A DNA stretch of 64,000 bases from positions 15,479,637 through 15,543,636 of the forward strand of contig OZ026851.1 of assembly GCA_964023205.1 (NCBI GenBank), written 5' to 3'. How positions within the stretch are numbered: the stretch's first letter is position 1; each line of letters starts with the position of its first letter. This document shows, piece by piece, positions 56,601 through 64,000 of this stretch. The notes below the pieces were generated by a model. That model was not told the origin of the DNA. It saw only the letters and a program-made list of their open reading frames with translations, and ran no database searches. Position numbers and translations under genes: made by a program. The stretch is from Lutraria lutraria (Eukaryota > Mollusca > Bivalvia > Venerida > Mactridae).

Positions 56601-59600
56601 TTTTAATAAAGTTTTTTAGCAGTTATCTCTTCTTTGGATATGTTTGTCTGCTTCATATGTTCTTATATTTGACCCTTTTGAATTTATTCCGAGCCTCACA
56701 GAAATATTTGCGCATGCGCAATGCACTGTATTAGACTTCCCCCCGCGAACGCACTTGTAAACAACCGGCAGATAATGTAAATGCCGTATTTCTATCAAAT
56801 ATTCCTGCATTTCATTGAAGTTGTTGATCTTGGTTGTTGCAAAATAAAGCGCTTGAGTGATCGGCAACAAATAATCTAAGTAAATGCCGAAATGAAGCGT
56901 TTAAGCGGGTGTCCGGATTTGATGGTCGTCCGGAATTGTAGGTCGCCAACCAGTAATGAGTGATGACTAGTATATATTTATTATGTTAAGTTCTATAAAT
57001 TAGTTATTTATGCTAAGTGCAAATCTATTTCTGATATTCAATTAAGAATACATGTATAATGCATAATTATATCTAATGAACAGATATTGGTTATGTATAT
57101 ATTACAATCAGTTTATATATAGAGTAGTTCATTTGTGCATTTCTGTACCCATTTACATCAGTACAATTTGTCGCATACAGTCAAACCTGTTTAACTGGCC
57201 ACCTCTGACTTAAGGCAGCCTGTGAATAAAGGCCATTCCTTTAAATTCCATCATTGATTGAGTGGAAAAAAATGACCTCCAAATAAAGGTCACCTGTCAA
57301 TAAAGGCCACAATTTGTCTTTTCCATGGGTGGGCTTTGTTTACAGATTTGACAGTATATACCTTGATACTTATTTCATTTTCTCATCTGGCCAGATTCAA
57401 ACAAATAAAAAGTTTCAGAGTGCAGCAATATGTTTTGAGACACAGAAAACAATCGTTATTTTTAATATTGGCCTCAGGGTATCACACAATGACACTTCTA
57501 GCTTATTTTTCAAACAAAGTACTTGACACAATGATGACTGAATTCTTAAGTCTACCAAATTTTGGAACCACCCCTTTATCTATGATTATGAACAACCCTC
57601 ATTCATAGAAAGATATATGTACACTACAAAGCACAAATCAACCACTTCAAGTAAAATTTCTAGAACTTGATATCTATCAAGTCTTTCATGATAAAATGCC
57701 AAACATAGTACATTGAGTATTCAATATTTCAAAATTTCTAATCTATCATGACAGAACTATTTGTAATACATCATGACATCTACATGTACATAGATAAATA
57801 CAGAAAAACCTCTCTATAACAGACCACTCAATATGGTGAACACCTCACCATAACAGACCACTTATCATTTAACCAGATTTCAATACTTCATTTTAACTAC
57901 AGCTTGATAATGGGTAGGGTTGGACACCAGTACGGTACGATGCCAGTACCAATAAAATGATATCGGTATTTTAACAGTACTTATCGAAACCCTGCGATAC
58001 TAAAAACTTATACAAGAATTTGTCTGACAAGTAAGATACAGCTGTTACCAATTACTGAAGTTATGATCAATTTCAAAAACAATTTGTCTTTCTTACACAT
58101 AATGCACAGCCTCAAAAACCGATGATTCATTGAGATTTGGAACTTATTCAAATGCCTAAAGTCGCAATTACAGTATTTTTTTTAACAGTTACGGACCGGT
58201 ACGAATTTAATCAATTCTCGGCACTGTCTCGGTACCTGGTACCAGTGTCCAATCCTGATAATGGAATCATCACCACACTTATGACTTTGTTTCCCTCCAA
58301 TAAATGTCCCTTATATTGAGGTATTACTGTATGTGAGACCAACATCCTACAAGTACATAGATATATATATGATACCACCACAATACCCAGCCACAAGGTT
58401 ATAAAATTTGAGAACAATCTCAGAGCTCAAATCTCAATTCCATCCTCAATGTATTACAGTTGGAAAGATGGAGCTGATTAATGTTTAAAATCATACTCAG
58501 ATCACTCATGCAGTCAGACTAATGTATCAATAATATCATTATTGTCTCATCATAATTAACTAAGAAACATTAAAATACAAGATATGAGATTTGAGCTCGG
58601 AGATCAATCTCAAGTTTTATAACCTCAGACCCTGTGTAATACATCAACACTAAAAGTTCACCTACCTTGGGTAGAGTTTCAATATCAACTTTAGCCACCT
58701 TGTAGTCTTCATTTCCTCTTTTACCCATGTAATATGTGAGGAAGCTACGTAATTTCTCAGATTTGAAATGCCTAGAGCTTCTCGACTTCACCATATTTTC
58801 ATTCAGATCCAACCACTGGGAGCTCAAACATTTAGCTACTGTCGGTCGATTCCTGAAGTCAATAACATGCCCAAATATGGAGTTTTGATGAAAGATATTA
58901 TCAAAACTTATTTACCCTTCACCCACCTCAGAATTATTTATTATGAGGAGAAATCTATGAGAACTTAGTCTAATAATTCTATAAATTTGTCCCAAGAGCA
59001 TAGATTAAATAATTGTTTACCATAAATACTTTCAATATTGTTAAAATAGGCTATGATATCCAAAATATACAGCCAACAAAATTTTATCACAAAATAAAGT
59101 TGTCTCCCTTGCTAAAAAACTTGAAAATTTGATAAAAAATAATTCTTTCAAAAAACAAAAAATGTGTCTTAAAAACCAAGCTTAATATGTCGGAGCCATA
59201 AACCAAAGCAACATAAAGCTAGGATCTAAGAATCAAATCCATTTCACATACAGGTACAATTAAACCTCGATTAGACCAAATCGACGGGACTGAATTATTT
59301 TTTCTGATAATCCATGGTTTCGGATAACACCATACGGATAATTGAGTTTATTTTACATCAAAATATATAGAGGGATATTGGGGATTGAAAATTCATTTCC
59401 AATAACACCAGGTTTTTGGATAACCCGAGTTCAGATAATCGAGGTTTTACTGTACTTAGTTTCAGATGCAGAATAAATCTTACCTTGGAAGTCGGGCCAT
59501 GAGTTTGCAGACAAACTTCACACTTTCCTTGGTAACGTTGTCATACATTTCCTTGGTAGTGTATCTATCAAACAGTATACGACTTAGCGTCTCTTCCAGA

Positions 59601-62600
59601 TTCTTACCACCAAATGGGGAAATACCGCTCAACCTGCGAACAGACATAAAAATTCAAACTCAATGCACTGGTTTCTATTTACTATTGTTTTCACTATTTT
59701 GGGAACATAGCCTGTTAGAATTGGGAATTTTATTGGCGTTTTGGTTTAAATTGGATATGTCTGCATTATATTTCATATAAAAAATTAAGCAAGCGCCTAA
59801 AATATTATGATTAAATTAATGGCAACATAAAAATCTGAGTGCTACCAAATGTCGCATTTTGTACATATATTGGTTCGTACCAGCCAATTTTAAAGATTAT
59901 CATCTGAAAATGCATTTGAAGCTTTCAATTTGAAATTTTTAGATTAAACTTGGGAAAAAAAGATAATTCTTATAATTTGAAATATAGCTGAATTTTGGCT
60001 GTAAAAACATCGCTATTACTTTGTCATGCTACAATAAAGAAACAATTATCATCACGCATATTTATTTGACCATAGTTGGACCATGTGAGTGTTTAAACCG
60101 TCAAGAAATATTTAAGTTTCAAGAAATCTGTTCAGTCTTTAAAGGTTCCAGATTGTGTAGTTTATACAAAGAAGTTTCCGTGTAGCATCCATCTCTATAA
60201 ACCAAGTAGATTTAAAAAATAAAGTAAAAGTGAAAAACACTAGTGTTAAGACCCTAAGTGTAGACGCCAGACATTGAATAATCCGAACAGCTCACCTTTG
60301 AGCACTACATGCTCAGGTGAGCTTAAAAAGCTAAGTACATAATCATACGTACATGGTAAATGTGAGAGCACCCACTGTCCATATGTCTGCTGTGTACGAT
60401 ACCTTCTCTTCTTTCAGAACTTCAGGACCTGAAAATTACATCAAAGAACTGAATACAATTCTTAGTTTAATGAAACCTATGGTGCAAATTCTAACTGTTT
60501 CCATGCCATCAGGAGCTGTGCTACAACAAGGCCAATCTTCCACCAAAAGCTTTGTCAAAATGCTTAGATGATGTTTACCTTTGAAGTAAAATCAGAGGGC
60601 AATAACTCAAACATAGAACAGGTACAGTCTTGAACTCTGCACTGCATCTCATTGCCCATAACCATGTTGTAAGTTTCAAGTGAATACCATAAAAGGTTTT
60701 TTAATTGAACTGTGGACAAAAAATTCCAACAAACACAGATAGATTGACACTATAATCAAATCCTTGTTGCCTTTTGGTGGGAGGCATTTATGCATGACCC
60801 ACTATACCTTTCTCATAAACTTTAAAAATACATTAAATATTTACATGTGAAGTCTGGATATCCGGCCGGTGCACCGGTCATACCAATATTCACATCAAGC
60901 TTATGTGCCAGGGTAAAGTCTCGAAGTTTTATGTGAGGACGTCTGGACGATGCCATAGCAACGCTGCTGGGTTGTAGATTCAAATGAACGATGCCGTAAT
61001 ACTGCAAGAATTGTACTGCATCGAGAATCTGGCGAACAAGGGTAGCGACTTTCTCTTCACTGTACGTTTTGTGTAAACACAGGTACTCCAGGATATTCAT
61101 ACCAGACAGGTATTCATGTACAACATACAGTTTGTCATTGTATATGTAGCTGTCAAGTACGGTGATCAGGTTGGCTTGACGTAACGTATGAAGAAGCTCA
61201 AACTCTGCGGTAACAAAATCATGATTATCTTTGTTGTACGGCATGATTTTGGCGACACATTGTTGGTTGGTTGTCTTGTTAATACAAGATTTGTACTCTC
61301 CATAACTACCTCTGTAATATAGAAATAGATAATGTCATGTTTTTTGACAAGATATTACAAAGAAATACATGTTATATGCCAAGATTATTTACAAAGAAAA
61401 AAATGTTGGGTAGGGCTTATTTTATGAAAAGGTATCCCAAACATAATTTTTTTTAAGACTGGCATTTGGATAAAACTAGATACATGTCAAGTGTTCACCA
61501 GAAGATTCAGACCAGCAGGCTAAATTCAAATTGTAGCGGGTCTTATTCACTGATTATTCATCCTTTGGTGTAAATATTTCTTTGGATTGACAAAAAGTAG
61601 TTGGTACTTGGTTTTCAAGTAAATGACCATATCGCCGACCGCCGGGGCTTCTGGAGAACACTTATAATGTCATGTGACATGATACTTACTTAGAGATAGT
61701 GTCACTGAAGGTAAATGTCTCATTAGGATCTGACTCCGACAGTTTGGCTTCATCAACAACAGATAATGACGGACGTCTGCTTTCTGCAGGAAGTATCAAT
61801 TGGTGTTTGTTGTATGTTGAAAATTGCATCACGGGAAGCAAGTCTTTGGCAACAGATACTTTGGGTGCGTCTACAATTAAAACAAAATGTAAACTAGAAA
61901 TGTAAAATATGAAACCAATCCATGAAATATTTCTTGAGTTATCACTTGGAAATCAAAATTTGAACGGAAGAACAGGACACTATGCCCTTCTACCATTTCA
62001 ATTGGTGGGGGCATAAAAGAATATGTTCTAAATCCTTAACAATCATAGTGAACACTTATTATCATCCACATCATATAACATTGACAAATAAACTTAAAAA
62101 ATATTAAAATAAATCTATGTTTATCAATCACTTGTTTAATTTCTATACAGAATTAACAACACAATTAATTTCAGTCAATGAATGTGAACATCAGGAATGT
62201 GTCATTTCACTGACATATCTTGTTACAGACAGTCATTCTTTCCATAGTTGTCACTTGCTTGGCACGTATGAATTTTGATTCGGACCAAATTACTACGTTT
62301 TTCTACATCCGCCATACAATTGTCAAACTAGTTCTTGTTCCATGTAGCAGTTCAAGTCTTTGTAAGTTCAGCTTGTATGAGTACTTTCAGTACTTTGATT
62401 ATATCGAAAATTCTGCCAATATTACATATTTTACATTTTACAGCTGCCAATATCACCCTTTTAAATACAGTCAAACCTATGAACAAGGACCAAGACAAGA
62501 AAAATGTGGCTTTTATTTAGAGGTTCATTTGTTCTAAAATAATCTATGACATTTTTTAAAAGAATGGCCTTTATAAACAGGGCAGCCTATGTTTGGAGGT

Positions 62601-62927
62601 GGGCGCAAACACAGGTTTGACTATCATTAGAATAAAACAAATTGTCTTTACAAACAAGGATTGTAAGATTTTGTAGGATAAAAAAATGTTATCATAGAGC
62701 TCTACAATATTCTGATTAAACAGAGGGTAGGTCTGTGGTCCATTTTTCTATTTTCTTTAACATACCTGCTCCCAAAGTTTTGGTTTCCAATGAAGACCAG
62801 CTGAAAGGACTGGAGCCATATTTATTGTGACAGGAGACCCTAAATAAGTAGGCTGTATTAGGGGTCAGGTCATTGATCAATGCATACTCCTCTGTGACGT
62901 AGGGTCCAATAGTCCATGTAGTGTATT
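47556..62927 (-). CDS. obscurin/UNC-89/SPEG-like protein, C-terminal part with pseudokinase
   Basis: The gene starts beyond the right edge. Visible exons: 62927-62766, 61870-61690, 61311-60845, 60428-60353, 59633-59484, 58852-58666, 55798-50909 and 47624-47556. All junctions are GT-AG and in phase, giving 2,059 residues. Domain order: second half of an Fn3 domain, a linker, a kinase fold, a basic post-kinase segment, a 1,630-residue disordered tail, and a 22-residue end. The kinase keeps the VAK lysine (CVAKIM) and the helix-C glutamate, but HRD is HLN and DFG is DFT, so catalysis is unlikely. Fn3 followed by a C-terminal kinase of this type is the layout of obscurin, UNC-89 and SPEG, which organise muscle M-bands. 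The giant tail is unusual for that family. Twitchin- or MLCK-like relatives are the main alternative. Confidence 0.82.
48224..48407. mobile_element. MITE, family M3 (TACAGTAAAACCTCAATTAT ends)
   Basis: TACAGTAAAACCTCAATTAT then TCGACGCCCGATTATC at the left, and CGAATAATCAGGATTTTTTC then TGTA at the right. The interior repeats ATTATTCGAA and ATTATCCGAA. It lies in the last intron of the UNC-89-like gene region. Confidence 0.7.
48408..49155. other. intron sequence, no gene recognised
   Basis: AT-rich and unremarkable, inside the last intron of the UNC-89-like gene. Confidence 0.4.
49160..50405. repeat. 1.25 kb minisatellite, 15/16 bp unit
   Basis: About eighty copies of GTAAAATATGGACTA, alternating with 16 bp GGTAAAATATGGACTA and variants ending CAA or CTG. 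It lies inside the 3.3 kb last intron of the UNC-89-like gene. On the gene's strand each unit reads TCCATATTTTACTAG, which resembles a 3' splice site. Confidence 0.97.
50406..50893. other. intron sequence downstream of the large exon
   Basis: No repeat or gene seen. The first bases on the minus strand are the read-through VSLL codons and stop. Confidence 0.4.
50909..55798 (-). CDS. exon: 4.9 kb exon, 1,630-residue low-complexity tail
   Basis: The acceptor is GTATTGCAG. The in-frame TTG just before it is intronic and not a start. The donor is AGTAAA|GTAAGT at 50909; without splicing the frame would add VSLL and stop at 50894. The first third is rich in Glu, Lys and Val (EVEELDKPVKKGKMEIVEEL type). 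The middle is Ser/Thr/Glu-rich, with about eleven 33-residue repeats around SETAVSESGSKDD and SESSSKSKTTVS. The last 100 residues become less repetitive and helical (EEMKKEILEDMEV). It is predicted disordered, with many potential phosphorylation sites. The opposite strand stays open over 1.7 kb because of codon bias, and that frame is not a gene. Confidence 0.88.
52160..53290 (-). repeat. 99 bp coding tandem repeat
   Basis: About eleven units encode 33-residue repeats inside the large exon. Neighbouring units between 52860 and 53240 are nearly identical at exactly 99 bp spacing. A longer block of about 192 bp (52242 and 52434) has been duplicated as a whole. Confidence 0.93.
55799..56140. other. 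intron sequence, no feature seen
   Basis: AT-rich intron immediately upstream of the large exon on the minus strand. Confidence 0.4.
56141..56955. mobile_element. 0.8 kb element with CTGGTTGGCGACC inverted ends and TA duplication (M6)
   Basis: TA then CTGGTTGGCGACC at the left and GGTCGCCAACCAG then TA at the right. TA flanks and short inverted ends fit a Tc1/mariner-type non-autonomous element. The interior carries TGCGCATGCGCA-like palindromic sequence at about 56710 and a C-rich tract. It is in an intron of the UNC-89-like gene. Confidence 0.7.
57176..57357. mobile_element. MITE, family M1
   Basis: TACAGTCAAACCTGTTTAAC at the left, internal CCTGTCAATAAAGGCCACAA, and TACAGATTTGACAGTA at the right. 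Confidence 0.75.
57799..58332. mobile_element. M3-related MITE interrupted by a nested element
   Basis: Left end TACAGAAAAACCTCTCTATA then ACAGACC, right end TATTGAGGTATTACTGTA. The central 57915-58257 is a separate insertion. Without it the element would be about 185 bp, as for the other M3 copies. Confidence 0.55.
57915..58257. mobile_element. hAT-like MITE nested in the M3-related copy
   Basis: TAGGGTTGGACACCAGTACG at the left and GGTACCAGTGTCCAATCCTG at the right are inverted. ATAATGGG (57907-57914) and ATAATGGA (58258-58265) flank it as an 8 bp duplication with one difference, the size expected for hAT elements. Confidence 0.7.
58396..58625 (-). mobile_element. MITE, family M4, reverse orientation
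   Basis: AAGGTTATAAAATTTGAG at the left and TTTTATAACCT at the right, with AGAGCTCAAATCTCAAT and TGAGATTTGAGCTCGGAGA inside. The internal CATAATTAACTAAGAAACAT is the complement of the core in the other copies. It ends 41 bp before a splice donor of the UNC-89-like gene. Confidence 0.78.
58666..58852 (-). CDS. exon: end of kinase and post-kinase segment
   Basis: It starts NRPTVAKCLSSQWLDL, the conserved end of a kinase domain. It continues as a basic helix (FKSEKLRSFLTYYMGKRG), in the position of the regulatory segment found after titin-family kinases. It ends at AAG|GTAGGT, phase 0. Confidence 0.9.
59255..59454. mobile_element. MITE, family M3
   Basis: TACAATTAAACCTCGATTAG at the left and AGATAATCGAGGTTTTACTG then TA at the right, with GGATAACACCATACGGATAA inside. 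It lies 28 bp from an exon of the kinase. Confidence 0.7.
59484..59633 (-). CDS. exon: kinase C-lobe
   Basis: A 150 bp exon between TGTTCGCAG and AAG|GTAAGA. It encodes LSGISPFGGKNLEETL, then ESVKFVCKLMARLP, the typical C-lobe helices. Confidence 0.9.
60353..60428 (-). CDS. exon: kinase APE region
   Basis: A 76 bp exon after ATTTTCAG. Joined in phase it gives YPDFTCPEVLKEEKVSYTAD then IWTVGALTFTM, the standard APE-to-DxWxxG stretch of kinases. Confidence 0.9.
60845..61311 (-). CDS. exon: kinase N-lobe and catalytic loop (degenerate)
   Basis: It follows TATATTACAG and encodes KGSYGEY (glycine loop), CVAKIM (lysine retained), FELLHTL (helix C), HEYLSGMNILEYL (hinge), GIVHLNLQPSSVAM in place of HRDLKPEN, and KLRDFTLAHKL in place of DFG. 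The catalytic aspartate is replaced by Asn. It ends at ACAT|GTAAAT. Confidence 0.92.
61690..61870 (-). CDS. exon: linker into kinase
   Basis: A 181 bp exon between AATTGTAG and AA|GTAAGT. It is Ser/Pro/Asp-rich, contains RRPSLSVVDEAKLSESD, and ends FTFSDTIS, which leads into the glycine-rich loop. Confidence 0.85.
62220..62430. repeat. dispersed repeat, second copy of 9600-9790
   Basis: TACATCCGCCATACAATTGT, AAACTAGTTCTTGTTCCATG and GAGTACTTTCAGTACTTTGA are shared in the same order with the copy near 9.6 kb. It lies in an intron. Confidence 0.65.
62466..62626 (-). mobile_element. MITE, family M1, reverse orientation
   Basis: TACAGTCAAACCTATGAACA at the left and AACACAGGTTTGACTA at the right, with the complement of the M1 interior between them. 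It lies in an intron of the UNC-89-like gene. Confidence 0.7.
62766..62927 (-). CDS. exon: second half of an Fn3 domain
   Basis: It follows TTTCTCTAG and ends GCAG|GTATGT. It encodes INDLTPNTAYLFRVSCHNKY then GSSPFSWSS, the classic L.P.T.Y.FRV..N.YG pattern of fibronectin type III. The first half must lie upstream of 64000 or in an unseen exon. Confidence 0.88.
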
Positions 62928-64000
62928 CTAGAGAAATAAACAAACATATAAAAATATTAATTCAAGAAAAAAATTATAGTTTTGATTTTTTTGTTTGAAT
63001 CTTAGTATATATGATTTAACGAAATGTATGAATAATATCATAAAATTGTGCAAATATTTTGATTAAACTCTTTGTATCGGAAATGTCAACTTTTACAGAG
63101 ATCCAACTCAACCTTCATAACTGAAAAAAATACATTTCTTCGAAACTATAGCTAAAGCTACATAGACTTATATAGATCTACAGGAGGTCAGAATTCTTCA
63201 AGACAGATGTGCATTCATCATTTTTTATACTGTACCCAAAATGAGCAACTTCATTGAGTGAACGTCTAATTTCCAAAAATATATAAAAATTTGGTTCAAT
63301 TTTTAAAAGTAATATAAAGTTTGGTTCAATCTTTGAAAGTAATACATGTATAAAATTGGGTTCAATTTGCGAAAATAATATAAAATTTGGATCAATTTTT
63401 GAAAGTAATATAAAATCTGGTTCAATTTTTGAAAGTGATTAACAACCGTATGACTAATATATCTAATTAGATCTTGATTTCGAATTATTTCAATTACCAG
63501 TACAATACACAGTATTTGTGTAATTCCTGATACAATAATAATGTTAGATCACCTATACATATTTTAGTATCATATATTCTGAGAGTTAAATGTAAAAAAA
63601 ATGAACGAAAAAAAAAAATCTATTTCTAAGTATTATCTTGCATTCATTTAAACATATTCACACATTCTTATTGAGAAAAAAATGAATTGAAAAGTTAAGA
63701 GTGCACAATTAATGTATTTGAAAGAAATTACTATGGGAGAAAAAAATATACTGTATTAGCCACAAGATTCAAGAATACCCACGACACATTTGATACAGTT
63801 CTAACTATCAGTTCCTATAATTATCTAAAATATCATTATTTAGGTTTAGTATCTATAAAATACAAATATTAGTTGAAATGTAACTTAGTTACAATACTTA
63901 AATTGTCTAACATTAACTAGCTGTTGCTTATATTAGAGTCATAAAACTCTTTCATAAAATTTCCTTTGTGCATATTTTCTTTACATAAAGAATTTAATCA
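62928..64000. other. intron, no exon recognised
   Basis: The first half of the Fn3 domain is not visible here, so this is taken as intron up to the window edge. Confidence 0.45.
63270..63440. repeat. short tandem repeat, about 35 bp unit
   Basis: Five imperfect copies of TATAAAATTTGGTTCAATTT followed by TTGAAAGTAA. Confidence 0.75.

Overview
The window is animal genomic DNA, most likely from a bivalve mollusc. Its genes are split by GT-AG introns and the encoded domains are metazoan: VWA and EGF modules, and an Fn3 domain joined to a titin-family kinase. The intergenic DNA is AT-rich and full of short inverted-repeat elements, tRNA-derived SINEs and minisatellites. Several of the dispersed repeats look like ones I associate with bivalve genomes; that is recall, and I could not search for it. 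I see no bacterial operons, CRISPR arrays or viral genes.

Layout. (1) 1-8.2 kb, plus strand: the 3' part of a secreted VWA/EGF (matrilin- or collagen-VI-like) gene. Nine exons keep phase throughout, and minisatellites and MITEs sit in its introns. (2) 8.2-29 kb: no convincing protein gene. It holds a 2.9 kb inverted-repeat element carrying a recurrent 15-mer, other fold-back elements, a SINE, a pair of duplicated exon-like blocks, and a 2 kb array of a 20 bp unit. (3) 29.06-35.05 kb, minus strand: a full-length, apparently intact I/Nimb-like non-LTR retrotransposon with both ORFs open and a candidate 11 bp target-site duplication. (4) 35.1-38.8 kb, minus strand: a gene of small exons (42-118 bp), too short to show as long ORFs, reconstructed here from splice sites and phase. 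Its family is unknown. The retrotransposon lies 84 bp beyond its stop codon. (5) 39-47.5 kb: tandem and dispersed repeats, a second SINE and MITEs. (6) 47.56-62.93 kb, minus strand: the 3' end of an obscurin/UNC-89/SPEG-like gene. It encodes half an Fn3 domain, a linker, a pseudokinase (HLN in place of HRD, DFT in place of DFG), a short post-kinase segment, a 1,630-codon low-complexity Ser/Thr/Glu/Lys-rich tail in one exon, and a 22-residue terminal exon.

The three genes show no functional link. One is extracellular matrix, one is probably sarcomeric or cytoskeletal, and one is unknown. The strongest leads for follow-up are the pseudokinase with its giant repetitive tail, the small-exon gene with a retrotransposon in its 3' region, the 2.9 kb element with 15-mer sites, and a set of MITE families sharing TACAGT...ACTGTA ends, one of which has grown an internal 18 bp minisatellite.
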